A DNA stretch of 64,000 nucleotides, from positions 204,341-268,340 of the forward strand of contig NW_004457415.1 in assembly GCF_000313135.1 (NCBI RefSeq). Direction: 5' to 3'. Source of the DNA: Acanthamoeba castellanii str. Neff. Taxonomy: Eukaryota; Discosea; Longamoebia; Acanthamoebidae. Of this stretch, positions 32,807 to 44,182 are shown one piece after another. How positions within the stretch are numbered: position 1 is the first letter of the stretch; the number at the start of each line of letters is the position of its first letter. The notes under the pieces were generated by a model. It was not told the origin of the DNA. It did no database searches and saw nothing but the letters and a program-made list of their open reading frames with translations. The position numbers were made by a program, and so were the translations under genes.

Positions 32807-35800
32807 TCAGTTGAAGACAAAGCCTGAGGCACCACAGTGAACGGCAATGGTGAGGCATCGCAAGAGCTGCTCTTCGTTCTCATAGGCTGGGAGCTTCAAC
32901 AGGTTGAAACTGCAGATAGAAATGTGGTGAGCCAAATGGTGTGGGGCACTCACCACCAGCAGGGCCATACCAGGTGGAGGCAGTGGGCAGCTGATTGGGC
33001 TTCTCAAGCACCACCTGCGCGATTCCAAATTTCTGGAGGGCACCCAGGCCGCGCAGCTTGGCAAAGCCGCCCAGCGGCACACGTCCGCTCCCCGTCACAA
33101 ACTGTAGGAGCATTGCCACCTCTGACGCACCACATTGTCGCACATCACAATGATGAGACACGGTGGTCGTGAAGAGCAGACTCATAACGCGCGGTACCTT
33201 CAGCGTTGAGTTGCGACTTGACCGCGTGCCAGAACCACTGGACTTGGGGCGATTGGGCGGTGTAGCCGGCCGAGTACTCCGTGTGCGCCTCCCAGTCCGT
33301 CACGTCGATCGCGCGTTGTCCGCTGATCAGCAGCTCTATGACCCCAAAAGCCAACAAAGATAAAAACATACAATAAAGATGAGAGATTTCAGAATTTTTA
33401 ACCAGGTCTATAATTATTGTTATTAGTCGTATTATCAATAATAAGAAAAAGAAGAGGAAAAAAAAGGAGTACCGAGTTCGTATTCGTTGAAGACGGGGAG
33501 GAGAGCGGGAGGCACGATTTGATGGAAGCCGTCAAGGAGGGCCTCCATCTGCTTGCCGATGGACTTCTGCAGCTTCAGCTCCATCACCAGGCGCACGTAC
33601 TCCCTCTTGTTGTCCTCCGACACGGGCACGTCGCGGCCGTTCGGGACCAGCTCCACGGCTTCCACCATCCCAAAGTTGTCGGCGTCCGCCTCGAATGTGA
33701 GGCCGAGATCTGCTTCGTCGATGTTGTTCTCCAGAATCCACTTCAGATTCCTGTGTTCCAGTAACGCACACACTCACGCGATGAGCGAACGACACACACA
33801 ACACACAACACGCAATGGCGTGGAGGGCGTCACTTGTGGAACTGCGGGTCGAGGGAGAGCAGGTCGTCGAGCTCCACCGGCCGGCCGAGCAGGTGTTTGT
33901 AGAACCCACGCGTGAAGCACACCTCCACCACCTCCTCGTGAAACAGAGCCATACCTATGCTCGTGCCGTGTTGCGTGTGCGTGCGTGTGCGGTGAATATA
34001 TGAATAGCGCACAGAGAGCGGTAGCACTAATGGGCCAATACCGATGAGACGCCCGGCGAAGTGGAGGTAGGAGAGGTGGTCGGCGTTGACGTGCGAGTGC
34101 GGGTTGGGCTGCAGCGCCACGCCCTCGGCCGATTGCACGAACAGCGCGTTGTCCGGATTGAACAGCTGAACGCAGTGAGAGGCCCGTGTGAGCACCACCA
34201 AAGGCCCGTGGCCGATCGAACGCAAACACAACACAACCAAAGCGGCGCAGGGCGCACCTCCTGGGAGATGGCGTGGAACCACTCGCGACGCACGCCGGCG
34301 CCGACGCCCTCCTCGTTGAGGAACCCGACGGTGAAGTGCCCGCGCAGCGCCTCCGGCCCCTCGTGTAGCAGCGCGCTGCACGAATCCTGCAGCAAATCTG
34401 CAAGCGCGCAAGGGTCAACCTGAGCCGCGAGCAACGAACGCGCGTGCGCTTGTATCGCGTACCAGTTCGGGAGACGCGCAGGTCGGTGGTGTGGTTAGCA
34501 TAGGCTGTGCGCAGCTCGTCGAGGCGCCGACGAAGCCAGGCTCGCTTGCGCTCGAAACCCAGCGTGTCGATCAGCTCTGCATGTGCGACCGGTGAGCAGG
34601 CTGGCCAGCTGCAATCGAGTGGTGGAGAGGGGAAACCTTTGAATCGCCATTCGGGGTGGGTGGCGACGCTCTCGAGGATAAACTCGAGCGAGCCGACGAG
34701 CTGCTCGATGTTCTCTCGCCCCACGCCCCTGATCACCTCGGCATGCCGATCTAGCATCGAACGCGCGGTGGTAAGCGCGTTGTGTGTGCGTGGTGGCGCG
34801 CGTGCGGGTGCGGGTGTACCGATGAAGCGCACGAATCGGTCCATGGCAGGCGACGTCAGCTGGTGCTGCTCGGCATCGTAGCCGTCAGCTTCGCCTTCCT
34901 CACTGTCTTCGTCACCGGCGGTCTGCTCCTTGCCTCGGCCCTCGGTCGGTCGGATGGTCAGCGTCGGCTCGCGCTCTTCGGCCAACGCGGAGGTAAACGC
35001 CGGGTCCGGGATATCGTTGGAGCACACCAGGTAGAACCCGTCGATCAACGGACACACGCGCTCGGCCAACTCCTTGGTAAAGAGGCTGCTCGCCGCCACT
35101 CGCTTCGCCTCCTCGCCTCCATCGCCACCATCTTCATGATGATCATGACCGTAGCTGTCGCGTTCAAGTTCGTCATCATCATCGCCATCGTCACTGCCGG
35201 CCTTGGCCTTGCCCGACGATCGCCGTCGCGCTCGTCGCGAGTCTTCGCCGCTCTCCGGCTCCTCTTCCTTACCTTTGTCCTTGTGCGGCCTTGCCCGGTG
35301 GATTGCCGCGGCGGAGCGCTCGGCGAGCTGACCCATGCAGCGGTCCAGCTGCAGCCACACCTCCTCGAGGCACTCGGCCGCGCGTGAGATTGCGCGCTCA
35401 CGCTCTTCGTGGTCGTTGTACGACGCCTCCCTTGGTCATGCGCGATGAGTCAATAGTGAAACACCACACACGCACACACGCACACGCACACACGCACGAC
35501 ACAACACACACACACACACACCAACGCAAGCGAGAGTGTGTTACTTTTGAGCGAGCCGGATGGCAGTGATGAGGGACACGAAGCGATGCATGGCGCGGGT
35601 GCACAGGCCCGAGAGCTTCGACACCGACAGCGACCCGGTCGAGGCCTTGGCCTTCTCGTCCAGCAGCTCCGTAACTAACACAACCACGTGGCCGACGACA
35701 AATGCCGCTTAGCTGGACAGCCTTCTTAAGCGGGTCGAGGTGGGTGCTACTCGTACCATCAGCGAATCGCTGGGCCTCGTCGGGACTGAGGTCGGCGTGG

Positions 35801-36572
35801 TGCAGCAGGCGCAGGCCGTACCACACGGCGAGCCGGGCCAGCAGGCGCAGGAGGGCATCGAGATAGGCCGGGGTGGTGATGGCCACGTGGTGCAGCACCG
35901 AGTTGACCCGCTTGTGGACCTCGGCCTCGCCCAGCATCAGCCGCAGGTCGCGCGGGGGCAGCGCACCGGTGGTCGTCGTCGTAGTAGTCGCTGTCGCTGT
36001 AGTTGGTGTCGACGACGAGGGAAGCGCAGGAGATGAGGAGGCTGAGGCGACAGAGCGGCGGAGATAGGGAGGGGACGATAAAGAAGAAGAAGACGAAGAC
36101 GAGGACGACGACGAAGATGACGACGACATCTGACCGCCGTCGGGCGACGATTGGAAATCGGTGGCTGCGGCCGGAGTGGTGTCAGGTTGTTGTGACGCTT
36201 GGCTATCGGCGGCGGTGACGGCGGCGGTGGCGATGGGAGGAGGAGGGACGAGCGGCGCGGTGACGAGCTGGTGGTCGAGGCGCGCGACGAGCTGGAGCAG
36301 CTGGGGCAGGAAGAGCCCCGGGTCGCGCTCCACCATCTTCAGCACGAAGTCCTTGTGGCCCATCTTGCAGGCCACCTGTACGGGCGTATCACCGTCGTTG
36401 TTCTTCTCCAGACCCGTAATGCCTCCGCTGAGCAACAATCGCTGTGTACGTGTCGTGCCGTGTATCATTGTATCGATCGTGTGCGGTGGTGCGCGTGTGG
36501 TGTTAGAGATCGGGTAGCAAAAAAAAAGTTGGGTATCTTCTCGATTTTGCGTGTCATCCTTGCGCAGGGGCC

Positions 36573-36604
<32 letters not shown>

Positions 36605-38016
36605 ACAGATGGAGCCTCCCTTTCGGGAGGTCCGACCTTGAGAAAGCCCAGAGAGCCGTTTTGAAGGGCCTCTCGTGGACCCGCCCAAAACTTGTGGGTC
36701 GGAAAAATTTCAGCTTTTTCAAATAAATATGAATTAAAAAATAAAATAAATATAAAAATCAGACGGGGTGAGGTACGAGGCAAACGACACTGCCGTTGAT
36801 GGCTGCGCGATGGAGTACTGAGTTGCCGTCTCGGTCTCGGAAGCTCACGTCGGCGCCGTTGGATAAGAGCAGCGACACCGCATTGTAGTGGCCTGGTGCC
36901 GGCGCACGCCACGAGTCCATCAGTGCCACACCCACAGCGCGAGAAGCGCATCAAGCCAATAATCAATGACGAACCGTTGTTGGTGGCGGCAAAGAGAGGA
37001 GGCCAGGCCAGATCTGTGAGCCCGTCCACCGCTGCTCCCATGCTGATGAGCTTCGAGACGCAATCCAGGCGCCCATTCGCAGCGGCCTGAGCAGCGGGTG
37101 TATGCCCGATCAGCACGACACGACACGACACGACACGACACGACACGACACGACATGACACGACACGACACGACACGACACGACACGACACGACACGACA
37201 CGACGCCAGAGCACTTGCCTGGTGGAGGGCAGTCCAGCCGGTGGCGTTGGTTTGGTTGATGTTGGCCCCGCACTCGAGGAGCGCTTGCACCGCGGCGAGC
37301 TGTCCGTTGGTCGCCGCCACGTGCAGCGGGCTGTCGCCCGATGCCTCCGTGCACACGTTGACGTCTGCAACAACAACAACAACAGACCTAACAGTGAGCG
37401 AGCGAGTACCACAAAGGTTGCTACTAATTGAATCGTACCGGCCCCGTGCGCCACCAGCACTCGGATGCACTGAGCAGCGCCACCGCGCGCCGCATGATGC
37501 ACCAGGGTGCCCGTGCGCCTGGGCTTCGTCAGCGAAACTGAACCGACGATGGTAGGTGGCGATGGTGAGTGTAAGTGCCGCGATGGTGGTGCGTGTGATT
37601 GAAGGAGAACGGGAGAGTGGTGGTACAGCTCGGTTTCCGCTGGCGGATGACGTGGAGGTACTGGTCGGCTTCCTTGTGCTGGTTGCTGATGACGAAGAAG
37701 AAGAGCCGCTCCCTGAGCTCGCGGCTTGGCATGTCCGCCAGCTCCCGCGCTGCGATGTTTTTCCATACAAATAAATGTAAATGATAAAATGACTTTTAAA
37801 AAATTAACTAAATTATATATACATTAAAATAAATGGAATGGTACCGGAGTGGAGGGCGGCAGCACGCTTGCTCCGGCTGGCGACCCAGCTGCTTGCGGCC
37901 CAGAACGCGAGCCCCAGCGACGCAACCACCAGGAGGAGGTAGGTGCCGACACCCTCCACCAATCCTTCTTGCCCCTCGGCAGAGGTGTCGGGCGCCACCG
38001 GCAACCGCGCGTCCAT
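32807..38016 (-). CDS. HACE1-like ankyrin-repeat HECT ubiquitin ligase with N-terminal membrane segment
   Basis: About 18 exons; ATG at 38016, exon 1 37845-38016, exon 2 starts 37749, stop 32807-32809. Exon 1 encodes a hydrophobic segment ('[20 protein letters not shown]'). Then come ankyrin repeats ('[20 protein letters not shown]', 'NSVLHRAA', '[19 protein letters not shown]'), a Ser-rich linker, helical middle part, and a HECT domain whose N-lobe ('[16 protein letters not shown]', '[17 protein letters not shown]', '[14 protein letters not shown]') and C-lobe ('[19 protein letters not shown]', '[14 protein letters not shown]') follow human HACE1 closely. The catalytic Cys codon is split TG|T across the last intron. 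HACE1 in animals attaches ubiquitin to active Rac1. The membrane segment is not present in the animal protein. A U6 gene lies in one intron. Inner exon edges are approximate. Confidence 0.88.
36524..36636 (-). ncRNA. U6 spliceosomal snRNA
   Basis: On the minus strand: 5' hairpin CCTCCC-GAAA-GGGAGG, then AAAATTGGAACGATACAGAG, the ACAGAGA box for 5' splice-site pairing, GATTAGCATGGCCCCTGCGC (AGC triad), GGATGACACGCAAAATCG for the internal stem-loop, and a terminal run of nine T (36519-36527) for Pol III stop. All core elements are present and unbroken, so it is probably functional. It lies in an intron of the HACE1-like gene, same strand. No TATA box is evident about 30 bases upstream. Confidence 0.93.
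37111..37204. repeat. (CGACA)n pentamer array in a HACE1-like intron
   Basis: About 18 copies of CGACA with one variant unit (TGACA). Confidence 0.9.
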
Positions 38017-38335
38017 CTGGCTTAGGTTTTGTTTGTTACTGTCGCCCTCCTTGCCAGAACACAACACAACAAACTAAAAGGTTGCGTGATAACCTCTTTA
38101 GCTGAATAGGCAAAAATGAATAGAAATACGAAATAGATTAAAATATAAAAATTAAAATAAAAAATAAATATTTTAATTGTCGTTTCATTTTCGCGGCAAC
38201 AGACCGAAGGAAACTTCAGTAGAAGCAACAACCACGACCGACACGAAGACACGAAGGCCCAACCGAATCGATCCAATCAAGGCTTCAATTGATAGAAAGG
38301 AACCCAGCTTTGTGAATAGATCAACACAACAACAA

Positions 38336-39163
38336 ATGGAAGCCATCTTGCTCGGCGCTGGCGTGGGGCTTGTGAAGGCGATCGAAAGCGGCCTCGCCGC
38401 CCGTTCCGTGTCCCAGCTCTTTGGGGTCATGGACAACATCGTCTCCCACCCCCTCCTCGATGAGGAGCTTGACAAGGTTCTGCTACTTGCATCTTTACAT
38501 ACAATTTTTTTGTTTGTCTGCTGACGTGTCACGCTCTGCAGTTGGACATCGTGCCGATGCTGCAGACCGTGGGCGCGCTGGTGAAGGACGTACCGGACGA
38601 CCTGAAAGCCGACGAGGCGGCTGGCATCGCCCTGAACAACATTGTTGACATGCTCGACAAAATCCGTCTCACCCTCGAGCGCCTCAACAAGGAGACCGAG
38701 TACCACAACACCCAGCGCTGGTACGTCCATCTTGAACCTTGCCTCGTGTCGCTGGTGCGAGTGCTGCGGGTATGAGAGCTGAGCTGACCTGTTGACAATC
38801 GATTGCGCGTGAGTGCAGGCTGGCCTCGCTTCGCAGCCCACAGTACGATCTGGACCTGGCGAAGCTGCGCACGTATAAGACCATCTTGGAGCAGAGGATC
38901 GACCTCTTCATCAAGATTCTCTCCCTCCAGAGGTTCGGCTTTCGACCGCGGCAAACCGCACACGCACACGCACACGCACCACCGCACACGTGTGCTAAAC
39001 CGTGTCGGTTCGATGGTGCAGAACGGGACCTGCGCAGGGCAAGAAGAAGGCGGTGACCATTCCGGCAGCTGAAGCGGTGGTGGAGGTCGAGATGAAGGCC
39101 CCCACCGAGGAGGACATTGACACCGACCTCACCATCATCCCCGATTCCTCCGAGAGGCTCTGA
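38336..39163 (+). CDS. 191-residue helical protein, unknown
   Basis: Four exons: 38336-38476, 38542-38720, 38819-38932, 39022-39163, phases consistent. The product is mostly alpha-helical with an Ala/Gly-rich start ('MEAILLGAGVGLVKAIESG'), amphipathic helices ('LDKIRLTLERLNKETEYH', 'DLAKLRTYKTILEQRIDLF'), and an acidic C-terminus. No signal peptide, catalytic motif or known family. It is divergent from the HACE1-like gene (319 bases between start codons). Confidence 0.75.
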
Positions 39164-39331
39164 AGTTGACGCACACACCGCGCCCGTGTTGCCTACCAGC
39201 CCCCACTTTCTATGTACAGACATGCACAGCTTCATTCTCTTCTCTCTATCTTCCTCTCACACGCTTCTGTCTGGTCTCCTGGGATCACTCAATGTTCATG
39301 GTCCGGTGGTGGGCTCGAGCTCGCTCTCTTC

Positions 39332-39960
39332 TCATGCGGCCTTGCTGCTGGCCGGCGCCAGCCTGACGGCAGAACCGTAGCACATGACCTCCGTAACGTG
39401 GCCCGACATGCACTGGTACTGCACGCGCACAATAGCGTCCGCGCCCAGCTCCTGCATTAGCGGGGTGGGTGGGTAAGAAAGATGAAAAGAAGATCGGCCT
39501 TCAGTGACTGAACAGAGGGTGCGAGGAATGAATAAGGGAGACCTGTGCAGCCTCCTCCATTCGGGCGGTGGCTTCCTTCCTGGCCTCCTGTAGCAGCCGG
39601 GTGTCGCCTGCAGGCCAGACAGGGAAAGCTCAGGTTCACATTTGCATGTTGCGTGTTGCGTGTTGCGTGTTGCGTGTTGCGTGTTGCGTGTTGCGTGTTG
39701 CGTGTTGCGTGTTGCGTGTTGCGTGTTGCGTGTTGCGTGCGATTGGCAAGAGTGAGTGCGAGTGCAGTACCACCGATCTCGCCGCCCCAGATGGTCTGAA
39801 CTTGGGCTGCAATCGATTGAGTCGCCGAGGTCAGTGCTGACGAAATGAGTCAACGCTCTCTTGGTGCATGGCTTGAGGCCGTACCCCATGTGTTGCCGAC
39901 GATGTTACGCGATCGCACCGTGTGCCCAAACACCATGCCCAGATCTGTTGGCAACAGCAC
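39332..39960 (-). CDS. YbjQ/UPF0145-like protein (5' exons not resolved)
   Basis: Minus-strand exons near 39332-39452, 39542-39610, 39770-39805 and 39886-39955; stop TGA 39332-39334. Together they give the YbjQ fold: 'DLGMVFGHTVRSRN', 'TIWGGEIG', 'LLQEARKEATARMEEAAQEL', 'GADAIVRVQYQ', 'EVMCYGSAVRL'. YbjQ proteins are small, form pentamers, and are of unknown or suspected metal-binding role. The upstream start exon must lie between 39960 and 40600, but I could not place it. A 7-bp minisatellite fills one intron. Confidence 0.75.
39643..39738. repeat. 7-bp minisatellite (GTTGCGT)n in an intron
   Basis: About 13 perfect copies of the heptamer GTTGCGT inside the YbjQ-like gene. Confidence 0.92.
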
Positions 39961-40600
39961 CACATGCTTAGGGCAACCAGGAGCGTGTGTCCCCCTTGTC
40001 AGCCCAGGTGCGTACCACCCGCCGACGTGCGCCCCGGAACCGTTTCCGCTGCGTACCGCCACAACAACCAATTAGTGTTTATTTGCTTTGTACTGATTTA
40101 CTTATTTGTTTGTTTATTTGTTTGTACGTCCAAGATATACGGCGACAGACGTACTGGCGCATATGTGCAGTAAACGGCGACTACTTGCACTGGTCCCCAG
40201 GCGCACACCTGACGAATTGTAGGCAAACGAGCCTTGTGCGGTGGGTGCGGGGGGGGGGGTCGGTCAACTTTCTCTTGCAAGTGTGGGCGAAAGAAAGAAA
40301 GAAAGAAAGGCAGTAGTCCGTACTCGACGCCGCAAGGACTCTACCTCGGGTGTACATCGCGACCGGCCAAGTTGGAGGTTTGTGTTTTGCCGCGTGCGGT
40401 GTGTGCCAGTGCCTTGCCCCCACTCTTCCAGTTCTTTCCAGGAACGGGGCGGAGAAAGCACACGCGCAACAACATCAGGCCTAGGTGCGAGGTGAGTGCC
40501 ACGGCTACGACAAGGGTCGACTCAGTGAGCCAGGGGATCAAGAGAGAGAGAGAGAGAGAGGCACACGGCATGTAGCGTGAAAAGGGTGGTTTGTGTGAGC
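39961..40600. other. Unresolved stretch upstream of the YbjQ-like gene
   Basis: Probably holds the first exon(s) and promoter of the YbjQ-like gene. An A/T-rich TTTGTTTATT patch (40075-40130), GAAA repeats (40290-40308) and (AG)n (40541-40560) are visible; no gene could be modelled. Confidence 0.4.
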
Positions 40601-41381
40601 TTATTTGACTTCGCTCTCCTTGGCGCGAGATCGAACAACGGAGTCGCGCTTGCTGGTGTTGTTGCTGCTGGCCTTGGCAAGCTCTCGTTGCACCTTCTCC
40701 CACACCGCCGAACGCTCACTGCCGCTCTCCTTGGCCGCGTTGGTCAGGATGAGCTGTCCCATTATGTTGACGATCCACCAAAAGAGAATGATTAGAGCGC
40801 GCAGCATGGCTTGATGTGGTGAGTGAGGATGGGATCGATTCAAAACGCACCTGCAGGGTTTCAGGCACTGACTTGCCCTCTTGCAAGTGCTTGATGACCT
40901 GCAGTCGCGTGTGTGAGGAACGGCGACGACACCAGTCACAGAGTGAAGATAGCGTGAGGTGAAGAGGTGCTACCTCCTGGTTGCGCGGATCGCTTTGGAA
41001 CGCCCGCATGGCCTGCCCCATGTCACCCAGTTGGCCTTCGATCTTCGTCATGTCGCTAGACGACTGCGTGGGCGCAAAGGTTATTATTTATTGATTAGCC
41101 AAATAAAACATATAAATAAAATACATAAAAAAAATCAATCGAATTGGCAGCAAACGAACCAGCATACTCGGGTTGTGCGAAGCGATGGCAAGCTTGTACA
41201 GCTCGAGGATCTTTGAGTAGGCTTCTTTCTGCTGTCGAGCCACACTCTGACCTTCTTCTTCCGATGCCTTGATCCAGTTCTCTGCATTCCTTCGCAGCTT
41301 CTGGACGTGATCGTATTCTGTACGTCCGAATCCTCTGTACTCCTTCCACGCGAACTTGGCCATGTGCCACAGACGCCTCAT
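40601..41381 (-). CDS. 170-residue helical protein, unknown
   Basis: Four exons: 41160-41381, 40974-41063, 40851-40898, 40601-40753, all phase 0. The product starts 'MRRLWHMAKFAWKEYRGFGR', has several charged helices ('EEEGQSVARQQKEAYSKILE', 'MTKIEGQLGDMGQAMRAF'), and a Lys/Arg/Ser-rich tail. An alternative reading of the last exon from about 40807 would add a hydrophobic helix, but that splice is out of phase. No family recognised. Confidence 0.65.
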
Positions 41382-41824
41382 CTTTGCCGGCTTAATGAAT
41401 GAATCAAAACAGCCAAAAAGAAAAACAAAGAAAAAAAGAGTGAGGCAGAGCCGATAGTAAAGATGGGAAGAGATGCCAAGTGTTCTGTTTGATTGTCGTA
41501 TATATACATTACATATAGATTGGGTCGAGGCACTTCCCTCTAAGGCCATCTTCGTGTTGGGAAGAGATCGGCTACCTCTTGCTTCTTCCGCGTGCAGGAA
41601 TAAATAATCTAGATTCAGAGAACAAAACGTCGTGGCCGAGGTGTGGTGGGATGTGATTTGCACCCCACGCCGCCGTGCCGGAGAGAGTGTCACGTAGCAA
41701 AAACACGACTGCATGCAGGGAAGATTATAAGCGTTTGTACAAAATTGGCATTAATCGCTCGAGCGATGGGCAGGATACATACTGGATAATGACGGTTGGG
41801 GGGTTGAGAATGGTAGAGAGGCGC
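41382..41824. other. Intergenic between the 170-residue gene and Rac 1
   Basis: 443 bases: 3' UTR of Rac 1 and promoter of the downstream gene. A short TATATATACAT patch lies at about 41500; nothing else recognised. Confidence 0.5.
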
Positions 41825-42715
41825 TTAGATGAGGATGCAGCTCTTCTTGCCGGCCGACGCGGGCTTGGGCACGTTGTTGCAGACGATGCTGGTGATGGCG
41901 GCGTCGAACACCTCCTTGAGACCCACCTTCGTCAGGGCCGAGCATTCCATGTATCTGAGGGCCTTGATCTGCTTGGCCAGCCTCTGGCCTTCCTCCTGGG
42001 AGACAACATCGGCCTGCTCCTTCCTCAAATCGGTCTTGGTACCCACGAGAATGATGGGCGCCTTGGGGCAGTGGTGCTTCAACTGTCCGTTGCAAGATTT
42101 GACAATTAGAATGCCAAGCAGAAAGAAAAATCTCACGTGATTAAGGGATCAATGGCACTTACCTCGGGGACCCACGTTTCCGTGACGTTGCCGAACGAGG
42201 TGCGCGCGGCGACGGAGAAGCAGAGAAGGAAGATGTCGGTCTTCTGGTAGCTGAGGGTCCTAATCCTGGCGTAGGCCTCCTGACCTGCATAATTCCAACG
42301 AACATGTTGGTCCTACCGAACTGATCTGGGCCAACAATTAATCAATTGCAAGGGGCGCAGGCGTACCAGCAGTATCCCACAAAGAGAAGATGACCTCCTT
42401 GCCCTCCACCAACACAGTCGCTTCGTAATTGTCGAACACTTTGGTAGCCCAAACATCCACAATTAATAAGCAACCATCGCCTTGCCGTACGCACAAGAGG
42501 GTGGCAACGTACCAGTAGGAACGTAGTCCGTGGGGAACTCATTCCGTGTGTAGCTGATCAACATGCAACTCTTACCGACAGCACCGTCGCCGACTTTGAA
42601 AATCAAAGAACGGGGATGAGGATGAAGGCACAACTTTGCATCTTAATTGCAAGACATGATGGGAATTTTGCATACCGACGACGCACTTGACGGTCTTCTT
42701 TTCGGGGGACGCCAT
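41825..42715 (-). CDS. Rac-type Rho GTPase 1
   Basis: Five exons, all in phase: 42676-42715, 42513-42593, 42367-42438, 42163-42284, 41825-42082; 190 residues. P-loop GDGAVGKS, effector loop 'DYVPTVFDNYEA', switch II DTAGQE, G4 motif GTKTDL, G5 ECSAL, Rho insert region, and prenylation box CILI (geranylgeranyl type). It is a molecular switch for actin and, in many lineages, NADPH oxidase control at the membrane. The second Rac at 55311 has introns at the same places. The effector loop matches Rac/Rop rather than Cdc42-specific residues; the exact subfamily is not settled. Confidence 0.95.
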
Positions 42716-43293
42716 TTCAAAAGAGGAAGAGGAGCTGAAGTTGATCTATACGAAGGGTGATGTTGGGGCTTGTGAGGCAGGAAGGAATTAGCGGCTGGTT
42801 GGGAGAATCAGCAGCTAATCGACCGGTTGGCAGGCGCGGGCACGGACAACAAGGAAGTCGGGTATGCAAACGAACGACGAAGGCGAAAATTTGGCTGCTT
42901 TGGGGGCAGCACAGCGCAGCTCTTTCGCCTAACAGGCCACGGGAGCTAGAAGTGCGGTGACACCGTGAGCAACTGGCCGCCATTGGCTCGATGCTTTGGT
43001 AGTTCCGTTTTGAGCCCCAAAACGTTTAATTTGACGCCGTGGACCTGTTACCATCGCGAACTGCCGGAGTGAGTGGATTTCTTTCTTGTTTTCCACAAGA
43101 AAGATGACGTCATGAAAGAAATGTGATTTTGTTAGGCATTTCATTTTTGGTGTCTGTTTTGGGATCACCGCAAATTTCCTAGATTGTATGGGGAGACAAG
43201 TATGCGGGAAATGACCTCCTCGCTTTTTCTCTTTCTCTCCCCTCCTCATCCCACATCAGCCCCGAAGCGGTTGGTCTTTCTTCTCCTAACAAA
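42716..43293. promoter_or_regulatory. Divergent promoter region Rac 1/RPL24 with CRE palindrome
   Basis: 578 bases between opposing start codons. Features seen: the palindrome TGACGTCA (43105-43112), identical to the bZIP/CREB site, and beside it a perfect 9-bp hairpin CTTTCTTGT-TTTCC-ACAAGAAAG (43081-43103). A C/T-rich tract precedes the RPL24 start, as in many ribosomal protein genes. Confidence 0.55.
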
Positions 43294-44004
43294 ATGAAGT
43301 ACGTGCTCCCGTCACGCTGCTCTAGTGGGGTTTATGCTGCCGTTGACGTGGTGGGTGGTTGGAAGTGTGGGCTTAGGCTAACAACAGATCCTCCCAAACG
43401 TTAATTTGATCCCATTAGGACTGAAATCTGCCAGTTCTCTGGGTACAAGATCTACCCTGGTCATGGCCGTCGCTATGCCCGTACCGACATGAAGACCTTC
43501 GTCTTCATCAACGCCAAGGCCGAGAAGGCTTTCCTCAAGAAGAGCAACCCCCGTAAGGTGCTCTGGACGACCGTGTACAGGCGCATCCACAAGAAGGGCA
43601 CCACCACGGAGGTCCAGAAGAAGAAGACCAGGAAGGTCGTGAAGGTGCAGAGGGACATCGTCGGTGCCACCCTCGACCAGATCAAGCAGAAGCGCGCTCA
43701 GAGGCCTGAGATCCGTGCTGCCGCTAAGGAGGCTGCCCTCAAGTACGCCCTTCCCACCAATCCTTATCTTCATTCTGCTCCCATCTTCGCCGCTGGACCT
43801 TTGTCAGCGCTTCCCTCTTTTGCTTACATTTATCCTACCGCCTCCGTATACAGGGAGATCAAGGAAAGGCAGAAGAAGAAGGAGGACCTCAAGAAGAAGG
43901 CTGCCCCCGCTCCTGCCAAGGGTGCTAAGGGCAAGAAGGTTGCTGCCCCCAAGGCTACCAAGGCCAAGGCCCCTAAGGCTCCCAAGGGCCAGAAGGGCCG
44001 CTAA
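43294..44004 (+). CDS. RPL24: 60S ribosomal protein L24 (eL24)
   Basis: Three exons: 43294-43298, 43419-43742, 43854-44004, in phase; 159 residues, the usual length. N-terminal block '[20 protein letters not shown]' and '[20 protein letters not shown]' are diagnostic; the C-terminus is the Lys/Ala-rich tail. The usual zinc-type Cys set of the archaeal form is reduced, as in other eukaryotes. It sits at the intersubunit face of the 60S subunit. The first exon has only five coding bases. Confidence 0.96.
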
Positions 44005-44182
44005 ATCCTTTTCCTCTGCTCTTGTTCCGTAAAAAACATAAACCTCTTTCCGGAGGACAAAGTCCTTGTCTTCTTCTTCCCATTCATCTCCCAATTTGCT
44101 TGCCATCACGTTGCGTATTTTTTTTCTTTTTTGTTTGAAAAAAATGAAAATGCCTTCTTTTTGGAACTACAAAGACAAACGT

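Noticed and set aside
37111..37204. Regular short repeats resembling a CRISPR array
   Set aside because: Unit is 5 bases with no spacers, inside an intron of a eukaryotic gene; a simple microsatellite.
35398..37770. A single 790-residue protein
   Set aside because: The frame runs through introns, a microsatellite and the U6 gene; only parts are exons of the HACE1-like gene.
40716..40809. Hydrophobic helix 'ALIILFWWIVNIMGQL' in the 170-residue protein
   Set aside because: The splice needed to include it is out of phase; the acceptor at 40754 (GGACAG) keeps the frame and excludes it.
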